DNA of 64,000 bases, taken from assembly GCF_901709675.1 (NCBI RefSeq), contig NC_051088.1, positions 2,083,164 through 2,147,163 on the forward strand, written 5' to 3'. Positions 26,201 to 33,534 of the stretch are shown here, in pieces. A program made the translations under genes and the position numbers. Every line of letters begins with the position of its first letter. Position 1 is the first letter of the stretch. The notes under the pieces are model-generated. The model did no database searches. It had not been told where the DNA came from and was given only the letters and a program-made list of their open reading frames with translations. This DNA is from Syngnathus acus (taxonomy: Eukaryota > Chordata > Actinopteri > Syngnathiformes > Syngnathidae).

Positions 26201-27196
26201 ACTGGAACCGGTACCACGCAACCCTTGTCCTGTGTCTGTGGACAGCACGGCCACATGCTATACCAGGAGTGGCAGAGCAGTTAGGCGCCCTGCCAGGTAC
26301 ACTGATTGACATAAAGTGATGTTGTTACTCAGTGTTAAAAAAAAAAAAAGGTGGAGAAAATAAAGGGTGGATGTTTTGTGTTTATCTTGAAATGTTATAA
26401 AATGTTATAGGTTCGAAGAGAAAGAAAAAAAAGAAAGGTCAACATGATTCACCAAACAATAAGCGTAACAGAAAAGATTGTTGAAAGCCATTTGGTTTAT
26501 TGAAACATGATTTGTTTGTAATTGAAATATGCATGTCGAAATTTTGATCAATGTTGATACCAAAGAGTTAAGGTAACTGATAGATAAGCTACTTCTCAGT
26601 TGGAAAAGAGGGATGTGGTAGATTAGATCAAGCACTCAGTGCTCGACTGTGGTGGTCTGTCTGTATTGGAGGTTCAGTGATCGTGTGGTGAGGTCTGTAG
26701 TCGTGACGGGGCACCCAGTAAAGATCAGCGCGTACTGCATCCTTGCCTCCGTGTGTTATTGTTAGAGCAATCAATAAGCAACCCACTATAAGTGACAACA
26801 CTACAACAGTTTATCAGAGCATAAAGCCACAACAATGAGTACCGATTTCAATAGACCAAGCTGACAGAAAAATTTAGTTTGGTATCAATTTTAGCATTTG
26901 ACAGCAAAGGGAAACACTTTGTTTGGCTGCGCAGCAAGGAGGAGCGGTGTTACGTCACATTACCCATAATGTAAACTTACTTCACTGTAAAATCGGGAGA
27001 TTAGCGCGAGAAAAGACAGATCGTGGGGCAGGTGGGAGACAGTGTTGAAAATTGGGAGTCTCTTGCCTAAATCGGGAAAGTTTGCATGTATGTAATTAAT
27101 TGGTACAAAACAAGCTTTCTGTGTGTGACAGACGCAGTAATGCCATCAAGAATCAGAATTTATGATACGATTTCGTTACTGAATCTTGTTGGGTTG

Positions 27197-27288
<92 letters not shown>

Positions 27289-29862
27289 CGTGCATGCGTA
27301 CGTGTGCGAGCGAGCGTAGAAAGTGTTGGAGTGCTTCCACAGAAATCCAAACAAGGATGCCAACGACGATGTGGCCGAGCGAGTGTTTGTGGCTTCGCAG
27401 AGGAGGATAGAGGTGAAATATCATCTGGAGGAGCACCGCTTCGTCCCGTGCATGAGGACCTTCACCAAGCCGCGAGACTCAAGTGACCATCAACACAAGG
27501 CTGAGGACTTCAGGGCTAACATGGTTTCTGGCTTTCATGTATGCATACCCTTTCTTGTGTGTTTGTCAGTGGACAAGTGCAGCACAGTGACATTGTTTTT
27601 GTTCATTTAGGTAGATCCTGCCAAGAAGCCGCTCCACACTCTGGCTCTGTATGACCTTCTCTCAGACCTTGTCAAAGCTGAGAAGGACGTAGCGCTCCAA
27701 ATTATGAGTTCTAAGAAAGAGGTGAGAGCACTTAATTCTACTTCATGGTTTTCATTTGATGGTGGTATGTGTCCGTCCTTTATCTGCTGAAAATACGTTT
27801 GAGTGACATTGTGAGTGACGTTGCTTTATGTTTGATATTTTGTGATGTTACTTTGTGAAAGTTCGAACGGTTTCAGAATGCCTCCTACGGCATTAGAGAT
27901 CTGGGCAATCAGCCAACCAGATTGTGTTGTTTTGGCCGTAATGGTGAACTTCAGACTTCTTGAAAACACCTTTTTTGCATTTTGACCATTTGCATACCCA
28001 TTTTTTGTTCATATGGCATGATTGTTCTTCCTTGTTTTTATTTTTTTAATTAGTTTGTGTTTCTATTTGTTGTTGTTTTGAGGTGTTGAATTACCTTTTG
28101 TCTATTTATTTTAAATGCATGTTTATTGCTTCTTCCATGTTGGCTGACAGCGAAGTAAGAGATTTTTTGCACTTTATTGGAAAAAACTGCCTGAAGAAAG
28201 CAAACAGGGGGACGTTTTATATAGAAAACAAGATGATCTCTGTGGCACCATCAGACTGATCTAGAAAAAAAAGATACTAAAGTAATACAAACTAAACTAA
28301 AACAAATCATTTTTTGGGGAAAAAAAGATGATCTTCACAATGTTAGGGGTTTTTAAAGCTCCCATATGCCTCTGTTCCACCTCCAGAATAAACTTTTTGA
28401 GAATCATACAGTCTTATTTGATAGCATCCAGTCAGACTGTTCTGATATCATACAGGATGCTAACTGCCTCAGGGGGGGGTATTTTGCCTGGTATCTGGGC
28501 ACTGTGATGATATGCAGTAATGTAGCTAATGTGTGCACAGGTTCAAGACATTGTGGTCTGCCGGGAGCAGGAGGAGACAGACATTCTTCTTCATTTCTCA
28601 CCGTGGACCACGACTGGCGCTGCCAAGGCCCGCAATCTCAGAGAGGAAATGGTTTGTTTTAGTGTTGTGCATGGCATTCCACACATACAAATGGCATATT
28701 GGAGGCCCAATAATCGCTTATTTAATGACTGACTTGCTTTCATTTAGTTTATTTACCTCACGGGGTGAAGAAAATATTATTTTATAGCAATATCAATATA
28801 ATTCAATATCAATCAAAGTGGTGAAATAGCTTGAGAACATTTATTGTGTCTCATGTCTGAGAAGTGTTGCAAAACACCTTCAATTTGCGGCAGCTGTATG
28901 GTGTAGTGGTGCCTGGTATATACAGTAAAGTCTGGTTGTGTTTTAGACAATAATGAGTGAAAATACTTGGTTTCGATCCATTGAAGTTGACTCGTTTTGT
29001 TGAAATTGACCACTGTAATGCTTCATTGCAGAAGCCTCTTGAGCCATCAAGGTAAGGCTGCATGCAGATAAAGATCTGCCTAATCAACGGTGTTAGTCAA
29101 CTCAGCTTTTTCTTATATTCAATGCATCACTCCTGGTTAAAAAGGAGTTCAAGAAGATGACGCTTGCTCTCTTGACAAATTGAGTTTTTGAGCCTACATG
29201 ACCATCATTACACCAACAAAACCTTGCACCAGATGACTGCTTCAGAAACTCCAAGAAAACATCCATTGGGCAAGAATGGAAATCAAACCAAGCAAATCAC
29301 GCAGCATCTCCATCATTGAAGGCCACTTAAAAGGTGAACCAATTCCAACAGTCCTTGAGAAGCCCATCAAAAGCCTTGGTCGGTGTTATAATGCAGTTCT
29401 CAAAGACACGCAGCAGCTTCAGCTACTCGAGCAGGATTTGACTAACGGCCTTAAGCAAATTAACAACACTGCACTGCCAGGGAAGCTGAAGTTGTTGTTA
29501 CCAGTATGGGCTGCGGTTAGGCTGGACATGTCCCTAGCTGAATCCCGGGACCCACGGTTAAGAGGTGCCGCTCCTGCCCTAGCAACTGGGAGGAAGTGGA
29601 CACCTGCCACAGCAGTGACATGGGCCAGATTCACCATTCTGCACCCAAGGAAGAGAAGGATTTGGGCTCGGAGCCATGACACCTCTCTGGCAGAAGGCTT
29701 CTACAACTGAGCGTCGCACCTTGGTGGTGGAGGAGGTGCGGCGACACGAAGAAGTAGCTAGAAACGCCAAAGTTGTGTCACAACCCAAACAGGGCCGCTG
29801 GATGAGGTGGGAGGGGATCGAAATAAAAATGTTGTAGAACTTAATTTACGTTATATATATAC

Positions 29863-29902
<40 letters not shown>

Positions 29903-32103
29903 CGTAAATCTAACGTATAGTTAGTTATTTACCCTGAGTGTGCTGTTACGAACAAAACACTACCTTATGCTAACAACATGACGAAACAGTGTTAAAAGTG
30001 AAGTGAATTGCTGCTAAATTGTCTGTTGATACTATAAACAGACTGATCAGAACTTATTTTGTGGTAACTCTACTCTGTATCTGTGTGGTAAAGCTGGTGC
30101 TTTAAACAAGGTTTTTCACGACTGCTGCACTTGTCAGCGTCTCCATGGACAGCAGTCAAGTCAGCGGAACGATAAACAGATACTAAACAGTCCAGCGCCT
30201 TTTTTGCTTGCATGTTATATTGCCTCAGTTAATTGAAATCTACCAATTTATAACGTATATGCACGTACATCAAAAGGCTCCACTTTCTATGACAGTTAAG
30301 GACTTTAACAATGTGGGAATGCCAAGTGTGGCCGCTTTTAAGAGAAAATATTTCACTTTGCTTCCTGTTAATCTAGTGGAGTCGGAGGACAACAAAAGTG
30401 GCCGGCGACAAGTTATAGTATCAATACCTACACACAAATAAGGTTTGTCGCATTTTGGTAAAAGAGGGTGGACACACTCTTGTTTATGTGGCTTCAAACA
30501 GACGTTTTGTTCTGTTTACAGCCACTTCCCAATGCATGGTAACCGTATGACTAGGATGCTTCTGAAATTGCAATCATTCTTCAAAGTTCTTGTGAACATC
30601 TCTACTTATGTCAGCTTCAAACACCTGCTGCAAATATGAATTCTATCAGCTTCAATATTTTGAAATTTGAGCAAAACGTCTTCCTCTCCACACTACAGTT
30701 TACTGAAAAGCACATTAGCACACACATTCAAAAAAAAGTCCGCAGTACAAGGACGATGTTTTTTTACTTTCCCTTGAATTTGATCTTAACCATAATTCCA
30801 CATCTTTAGCCAAAGGTACAATCCTAGTGAATTAATGCACATTTTAAGTCCTTGTTGATGCTATTGTTGAAACCAAACGTAAGCTGCCATGGCTACTTCG
30901 GGCGTCAGTGATTCTTCGTCTTTTAAAAGAAGAGAGAAGAAGAAGATGACAAACAAGATGAAAAAGAAGCAGCAGCGAGGAGCATGATTCACAGACACTA
31001 ATGTTTGTAATGCACAATAACAAGGGTTTAAAAGGTTTAATCCACCAGGATTGTACGCTTGTCTGAAATTTAGTTATGGTAAGCCATTTTACTTATTACT
31101 TATTAGCCAATGTTCCATTGTACTCGTTCGTTGAACGCTCCTCTCACAGCCTACAGCTCCCCATTCTTCATTTTACATTTTGTGTGTGCATGTCTGTGTC
31201 GCTTAGGAACGTGTGGCAACAGAGGAACAGCGGTGGTTACAGGAGAAGGAAAATGACTTCCTGGCTCCCTTTCTCAGCCGACTATGTGACATCGAAATTG
31301 TGCGGGCTGATGACGCAGAGCGTTTATACAATGATAGTTTGACAGAATTTAAGGAGCGTATGGTCGCACAGGCACGACTTATCCTGGAACGTCACGACCA
31401 GGTAACTGACATTAGAAAGAATACCAAAAATGTCTTTTCTTTTCAGCTTTAGCATTTTTAGTCAATATTTCAATCGTTCGTGTGTCTGTCTGTTCATGTT
31501 ATTTTAAAAAGGGCTTCGGTCAGCCTCTTCCAAAAGGACATTGAACACTTGCATGTTTTGCGTCAATAACAAAAAAGGGCCCGAAATAAGTAAACAATCT
31601 TAACCTATGACACATCAAAATAATAGCTGTTTCTTATTTTCGTTACCTTATAGTTTGGTGACATGAGGGGGTCACATTATTAGGAAGTCTGTGACATTCA
31701 TGATAATTTCTCTGGCAGTCAGTCAAATGTCAACCTGTGTGCTATATGTGTGTGTGCATGCGTGCAGGCGACACAGGCGCTACAGAAAATACAAGAACAT
31801 TATCAGGAGGACCAACAGAACATGAGCCACCAGGAGGAGAAGGAGTATCAAGCCTGCTGCGCCCAGCACACCTCTCAGATACACATTGCCCAGAAACGAC
31901 TCAGCATGTATGTCACGCACACACGCACACACGCACGCACGCACGCAAGCACACGCACACCCAGCTATATGAATGACACAATGGGTGTTTGCAGGCACAA
32001 GAGATCAGCAGCTCAGAGGTATCGTGCACTGGACCAGAGGCTCAAACAAGACCCCAGGCTGGCCCCTTACCTACTCAGCAGAACACACACACATAATATA
32101 TAA
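11056..32103 (+). CDS. drc7: Dynein regulatory complex subunit 7 (CCDC135), 3' half, seven exons
   Basis: Seven exons (11056-11270, 27320-27538, 27611-27721, 28541-28651, 31207-31401, 31768-31907, 31995-32103) join in frame with AG/GT borders. Recognisable blocks in order are [58 protein letters not shown] and EEKEYQACC, ending with [12 protein letters not shown]. They follow the order I know for the C-terminal half of vertebrate DRC7. DRC7 belongs to the nexin-dynein regulatory complex that links outer doublets in motile cilia and sperm tails. The 5' exons lie left of 11056, probably outside the window. The 16-kb second intron is almost entirely transposons. The last residues after LLS derive from a CA-repeat-like run, which is odd. 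Function is inferred from homology. Confidence 0.88.
11441..12845 (-). mobile_element. Rex3-type LINE fragment, copy B, with a MITE inside
   Basis: The 3' tail lies at the left as CCATCCATCC units (about 11441-11510). The minus strand then shows [12 protein letters not shown] and, past the MITE at 11858-12083, sequence matching the RT C-terminal half of copy C. Near 12504-12800 it reads [11 protein letters not shown] and the [13 protein letters not shown] block of the RT. An internal deletion joins 12790-12845 to a more upstream segment. No usable frame remains. Confidence 0.82.
11858..12083. mobile_element. Palindromic MITE with TA target duplication
   Basis: The ends are TAGGGTCCGGCAAAATGATC and the reverse complement of CAGGGTCCGGCAAAATGATC. 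TA lies at 11856-11857 and 12084-12085. The two arms pair over roughly 95 bp each with few mismatches, around a short T- and G-rich centre. There is no coding capacity. The TA duplication points to a Tc1/mariner-type source. It lies in the sense direction of a drc7 intron. Confidence 0.9.
12870..13024 (+). pseudogene. Short Rex1/L2-type RT fragment
   Basis: On the + strand, in mixed frames, [16 protein letters not shown] and VLAYCITVW are legible. This is the segment after the catalytic part of the RT in fish Rex1/L2 LINEs. It is far too short to be anything but a scrap. Confidence 0.5.
13170..13610 (-). pseudogene. L2 RT C-terminal region
   Basis: This 146-codon open stretch reads [19 protein letters not shown], then [16 protein letters not shown] and [16 protein letters not shown]. 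It is the usual end of fish L2 ORF2. The catalytic YADD block lies on the far side of the hAT insertion. Confidence 0.8.
13800..14722 (-). mobile_element. hAT deletion derivative with 8-bp target duplication
   Basis: It begins CAGGGGTTGGCAACCC, ends with GGTTGCCGACCCCTG, and is flanked by GCTGTGAC (13792-13799 and 14723-14730). It is 923 bp long and keeps only the BED finger part of the transposase on the minus strand. It interrupts L2 copy A. Confidence 0.93.
14038..14422 (-). pseudogene. hAT BED-finger remnant (ZBED/SCAND3-like)
   Basis: From 14422 the minus strand reads [20 protein letters not shown] and HFQLKHAKF, giving the C-x2-C and H-x-H pattern of a BED finger. After a frame change it reads [20 protein letters not shown]. 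The text then ends with the element, and no DDE-type catalytic domain remains. Confidence 0.75.
14936..16572 (+). pseudogene. Rex1/L2-type reverse transcriptase, decayed
   Basis: Blocks in order are [15 protein letters not shown] (15090), [18 protein letters not shown] (15590), [16 protein letters not shown] (15680) and [17 protein letters not shown] (15790). A deletion has removed the PQG block and most of the catalytic ADD region. The text resumes at [20 protein letters not shown] (15940) and runs to [35 protein letters not shown] and the end [17 protein letters not shown] (16561). A stop at 16281 replaces the usual Trp. It is not functional. Confidence 0.82.
14936..16770 (+). mobile_element. 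Rex1/L2-type LINE, 5'-truncated, with ATC-repeat tail
   Basis: It interrupts L2 copy A. The 3' end is GGGATGAATAAAGTTCTATC followed by an ATC run (16743-16763). The coding part is described separately. The FSSAFNT block is the one I recall as characteristic of fish Rex1, but related CR1/L2 elements share it. Confidence 0.82.
16760..17340 (-). pseudogene. L2 copy A, RT finger and palm part
   Basis: On the minus strand, across broken frames: [53 protein letters not shown] and [13 protein letters not shown]. The NAAFDTID block contains the first catalytic Asp of the RT. It continues at 14935 beyond the inserted LINE. Confidence 0.78.
17385..17620 (+). pseudogene. Ty3/Gypsy pol scrap (sushi-like)
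   Basis: The text [20 protein letters not shown] followed by [16 protein letters not shown] is the region between protease and RT of vertebrate sushi-ichi-type Gypsy elements. Only about 50 codons survive before the frame is lost. It sits between two L2 copies. Confidence 0.7.
17621..19916 (-). pseudogene. L2 copy B reverse transcriptase
   Basis: A long open stretch at 19916-18867 shows [16 protein letters not shown]-type text (here [16 protein letters not shown]), [38 protein letters not shown] and [19 protein letters not shown]. After a frame shift at about 18890, [20 protein letters not shown] and CYADDTQLY carry the remaining catalytic block. After another gap comes [20 protein letters not shown] (18600-18520). 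The hAT MITE then cuts the text before the final WNALPMD block. At least two shifts make it inactive. Confidence 0.85.
17751..18421. mobile_element. hAT MITE with 8-bp target duplication
   Basis: The ends are CAGGGGTTCTTAACC and GGTTAAGAACCCCTG, flanked by CTCTAGAC (17743-17750 and 18422-18429). It is 671 bp with no open frame. It contains three tandem CCCTAA units at about 17843-17862. It lies within L2 copy B. Confidence 0.93.
19910..21097 (-). pseudogene. L2 copy B endonuclease
   Basis: A 395-codon open stretch contains the AP-endonuclease motifs [16 protein letters not shown] (Asn), [10 protein letters not shown] (Glu), MGDFNIHMN (Asp, Asn) and [12 protein letters not shown] (Asp, His). 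All usual catalytic residues are present. The frame breaks where it should run into the RT, at about 19915. In an active element it nicks the target to prime reverse transcription. Confidence 0.88.
21094..22038 (-). pseudogene. L2 copy B ORF1 with SGNH esterase-like domain
   Basis: The start (22038) reads [15 protein letters not shown] and then a leucine-rich helix, [18 protein letters not shown]. After the inserted LINE tail the text resumes with [13 protein letters not shown] (block I Ser), [11 protein letters not shown] and [12 protein letters not shown] (block III Asn), and finally [10 protein letters not shown] (Asp and His) in a shifted frame near 21190. These are the four landmarks of SGNH hydrolases. 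ORF1 proteins of this kind bind nucleic acid or lipid and assist retrotransposition. The insertion and the shift have broken it. Confidence 0.82.
21795..21938 (-). mobile_element. 3' tail of a Rex1-like LINE (family of 34735-37995)
   Basis: The reverse complement matches the 3' end of the LINE at 34735-37995: the GTGTCGTCTACTTGTATG segment, CACCGTGGGAT, the TTTCGGTTTC region and a TGACTTTGACTTTGACTTTG tail. AATTC at both borders may be the target duplication. It sits within L2 ORF1. Confidence 0.88.
22250..22345 (+). repeat. Truncated 5' LTR
   Basis: It matches the end of the right LTR with a single difference seen (ACACGACAAC versus ACACTACAAC). It ends in ACAACA directly before the primer binding site. 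Confidence 0.88.
22346..22363 (+). other. Gypsy primer binding site
   Basis: TGGTGTCAGAAG starts directly after the LTR end. The same start is found next to the LTR of the minus-strand Gypsy copy near 44032, which supports the assignment. I do not assign the tRNA. Confidence 0.75.
22445..22996 (+). pseudogene. Gypsy gag (shortened)
   Basis: The 183-codon frame opens [20 protein letters not shown] and contains [20 protein letters not shown] and the [15 protein letters not shown] block. That block is shared with the other Gypsy gag (VPQKNVIHERAQF, 43700 region). After SVDRY it jumps to [17 protein letters not shown], so around 40 codons appear missing compared with relatives. It ends as the zinc-knuckle frame begins. 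It would form the particle shell in a live element. Confidence 0.8.
22986..24695 (+). pseudogene. Gypsy zinc knuckles, protease, RT and start of RNase H
   Basis: Zinc-knuckle residues are in [13 protein letters not shown] and [11 protein letters not shown]. The protease has [13 protein letters not shown]. The RT shows [20 protein letters not shown] and [20 protein letters not shown] stop at 24012-24014 then interrupts it. The frame continues with [13 protein letters not shown] (the DD pair present), then [13 protein letters not shown] and the RNase H start [16 protein letters not shown] further shift occurs near 24690. The in-frame stop and shifts make it inactive. Confidence 0.87.
24640..24850 (+). 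pseudogene. Gypsy RNase H, shifted frame
   Basis: After a shift near 24640, the text [20 protein letters not shown] and [20 protein letters not shown] is the second half of the Gypsy RNase [11 protein letters not shown] reflects a tandem repetition of GCAAACCGCTGA. It ends at a frame change before the connection domain. Confidence 0.82.
24858..26309 (+). pseudogene. Gypsy integrase and C-terminal region
   Basis: The main frame 24858-25922 contains the zinc-binding [16 protein letters not shown] with CVQCQQ, then the catalytic triad: Asp in [13 protein letters not shown], Asp in [11 protein letters not shown] and Glu in [18 protein letters not shown] stop at 25920 and a continuing frame at 25956-26309 ([20 protein letters not shown], then [12 protein letters not shown]) carry the C-terminal domain. 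The ARYTD end before 26309 is typical of this Gypsy group. One stop separates the two frames. Confidence 0.87.
26372..26834 (+). repeat. 3' LTR
   Basis: It begins TGTTTTGTG after a purine-rich tract and ends CCACAACA. Its length is about 463 bp. Only the last 96 bp can be checked against the left copy. Confidence 0.75.
26835..27199. other. Intron sequence without recognised elements
   Basis: I see no element termini, coding match or RNA gene between the Gypsy LTR and the TG repeat. Confidence 0.3.
27200..27278 (+). repeat. (TG)39 microsatellite next to a splice acceptor
   Basis: It is an uninterrupted TG run of about 39 units, followed by 41 nt of GC-rich sequence up to the acceptor at 27319 of the drc7 exon. 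Confidence 0.97.
27320..27538 (+). CDS. drc7: drc7 exon downstream of a TG repeat
   Basis: The 219 nt encode 73 codons in phase 0, opening [17 protein letters not shown] and containing [17 protein letters not shown]. The donor is GTATGC. The acceptor is unusual: instead of a pyrimidine tract, the upstream sequence is about 39 TG units and then GC-rich GCGAGCGAGCGTAG. Confidence 0.85.
27611..27721 (+). CDS. drc7: drc7 exon
   Basis: The 111 nt (37 codons) sit between TTCATTTAG and GTGAGA. The text is [18 protein letters not shown] followed by [16 protein letters not shown]. The preceding intron is only 72 bp. Confidence 0.85.
27722..28540. other. drc7 intron, no element recognised
   Basis: AT-rich intron text with poly-T runs. 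No terminal repeats or coding fragments were recognised. Confidence 0.35.
28541..28651 (+). CDS. drc7: drc7 exon
   Basis: The 111 nt (37 codons) between GTGTGCACAG and GTTTGT read [19 protein letters not shown] and end ARNLREEM. Both borders are phase 0. Confidence 0.85.
29276..29825 (+). pseudogene. Remnant of a non-LTR element RT tail (R2/NeSL-like group)
   Basis: The frame [32 protein letters not shown] and [14 protein letters not shown] matches RT-associated proteins I recall from single-ORF LINEs with a restriction-like endonuclease. A deletion follows, and [12 protein letters not shown] and later shifted [16 protein letters not shown] with [10 protein letters not shown] belong to the same family's C-terminal part. 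No catalytic motif remains. The group assignment is tentative. It lies in a drc7 intron. Confidence 0.5.
29850..29902. repeat. AT-dinucleotide microsatellite
   Basis: It is a run of TA units, with one interruption (ACGTG) near 29862, directly after the LINE remnant. Confidence 0.9.
29903..31206. other. drc7 intron, unassigned
   Basis: Apart from short open stretches such as 30208-30441, with no recognisable protein, I see no element ends. The pyrimidine-rich end CTGTGTCGCTTAG serves the exon at 31207. Confidence 0.35.
31207..31401 (+). CDS. drc7: drc7 exon
   Basis: The 195 nt (65 codons) between CGCTTAG and GTAACT include [17 protein letters not shown] and [17 protein letters not shown]. 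The charged, helical composition suits a coiled-coil region. Confidence 0.88.
31768..31907 (+). CDS. drc7: drc7 exon
   Basis: The 140 nt after GCGTGCAG encode [18 protein letters not shown] through IHIAQKRLS and end after two bases of a Met codon. The donor is GTATGT. A CA-rich intron of 87 bp follows. Confidence 0.87.
31995..32103 (+). CDS. drc7: drc7 terminal coding exon
   Basis: It begins after TTTGCAG, completes the split Met codon, and reads [19 protein letters not shown] and PRLAPYLLS. Then comes a short RTHTHNI tail with TAA at 32101-32103. The family's conserved end is the PRL block, and the extra residues come from an ACACAC run. Confidence 0.87.
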
Positions 32104-32429
32104 ATTAATGCTGTGATTGATTAATAGACTCAAGAAAAATGATGGATGTTTTTGTGTTTGTTTTTAATTCACAAGTCTAAAAATTGTCTCCTGAGTGCCC
32201 CCTGGAAAATATATCTCCTTACGATAAGCTTGCTAACCTGCAACTTGAAATTTGTTGTCAGTATGTATCATGTTTTTAAGTGGCCATTTTAGAGTCATAA
32301 ATTTGTAAATTCAATATCTCCACAGCTCACCTGCTAATTTCCTTGTTGTATAAAACCCTACGACCCAATGATCACTGCATACAGCTTTAATCTTGTTATT
32401 GCTACTTGTTTAGGATTGAAAGGTGTCAA

Positions 32430-32435
32430 AATAAA
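32430..32435 (+). promoter_or_regulatory. Candidate drc7 polyadenylation signal
   Basis: AATAAA lies about 330 nt after the drc7 stop, the first canonical hexamer after it on this strand. It is followed by a GT-rich stretch (GTGTGACGTTGTTTG, about 32459). Use of this site is inferred. Confidence 0.5.
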
Positions 32436-32703
32436 TCTAGGTCAAAAACAAAAATGATGTGTGACGTTGTTTGTATCTTGGCCAAGTGCCGGGTTAGCAC
32501 TGGCATTCAATATATACACATGCACACAAAGAAAGAACAATTGAGACCAGTTTTCAGGCTCCAAAATGATGGTAAACCATGGTAACAAACCAAACCAGCT
32601 GCATTTGTCTGTTTTCAGTTAAACACCAAGTCGGAATTTTGGGAGAACTTTATTTGACAAAATCCACCACCAAGAACAGACATGAACAGGCAACAGGCTA
32701 AAC
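32436..32703. other. Intergenic stretch with a short repeat shared with 55450-55520
   Basis: The text TTTATTTGACAAAATCCACC through CAGACATGAAC (32650-32684) recurs almost identically near 55462-55500 inside another element, so a piece of that repeat family lies here. No gene is seen. Confidence 0.5.
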
Positions 32704-33090
32704 CAGAAATGGGCAAGATACGGCCCGCGGGCCACATCCGGCCCACGGGGCCGTTTAATCCGGCCCGCCAAACCTGAATAAATTGTATTATTAAACGTTT
32801 TTTGGTCATTTTCCCTGCAATGACGATGTTTCCCCGGTAGATGGGGAAGCGCCCGCCCGCGCATTTACTCCCGGAAGTCGTGTCAGAAAGCTCAGTGCAC
32901 ACTCACAAGTGCGTGTACTAGTGATGGGTCCGGCAACACCGATGCGTCGCGCATGCGTCGAGCTCACAGAGCGAAGCCCCGTGTTGGTGCGCGTATCGCT
33001 TTAAGAAAGTCACGTGACCGAAACAGCAGCAGTATCGCCTGTCAAGTAAGCGCGTCAAACCTCTGTTAAAAGAAGCGCATTGTCAACGGG

Positions 33091-33366
33091 ATGGATCTGC
33101 CAAAACAATATCTGCTCTTTTGCGGTTCATCCTCGAAGTTATCAAGAATTATGGAGCAGTCCCGAGTCCCCCAAGTCAGATACTGGGACAATCAAAAGAC
33201 CTATTACTCAAACCTCTTCCGGCTTGCGTTGCAATTTCTCTGCACTCCAGCTTCATCTGTGCCGCGTGAGCGGGTGTTTTCAACGGCTGGAGAAATTGTC
33301 CAAAAAGCGCAACAGGCTAAATTTCAAAACATTGGAAAACTTATTGTTTTAAATAAAAATTTGTAA
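33091..33366 (+). pseudogene. hAT transposase C-terminal dimerisation domain (ZBED1-like)
   Basis: The text ALQFLCTPASSVPRERVFST followed by AGEIVQKAQQAKFQNIGKL corresponds to the conserved hAT C-terminal block (usually SSVPCERVFS, then AG). The other frame reads KLSKKRNRLN, showing a one-base disturbance at about 33305. The BED finger and catalytic domain are missing. Confidence 0.8.
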
Positions 33367-33534
33367 ATAAATAAATAAATAAAATCCCAGTGCACAAGCA
33401 TCCTCTTTCCCAACACGTTCACTTAGATTTTCATGTGTTCACATTATTGATTGAATGTAACTAAAAAATAAGATATTTTAAATTTAAATGAATATGTGAA
33501 TTTATACAATATCTAACAATAACAATATCTCAAG

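Larger units (their letters stand above)
22250..26834 (+). mobile_element. Ty3/Gypsy LTR retrotransposon, near complete but decayed
   Basis: The last 96 bp of the LTR (22250-22345) recur at the end of the right LTR (26739-26834). The rest of the left LTR is lost. A primer binding site, TGGTGTCAGAAG, follows at 22346. gag, protease, RT, RNase H and integrase follow in order. A purine-rich tract (26350-26371) precedes the right LTR. It lies in the large drc7 intron. Confidence 0.9.

Noticed and set aside
27086-27486. Long Cys-Val or Thr-His repeat proteins
   Set aside because: They are translations of the TG microsatellite in several frames; only the drc7 exon from 27320 is real.
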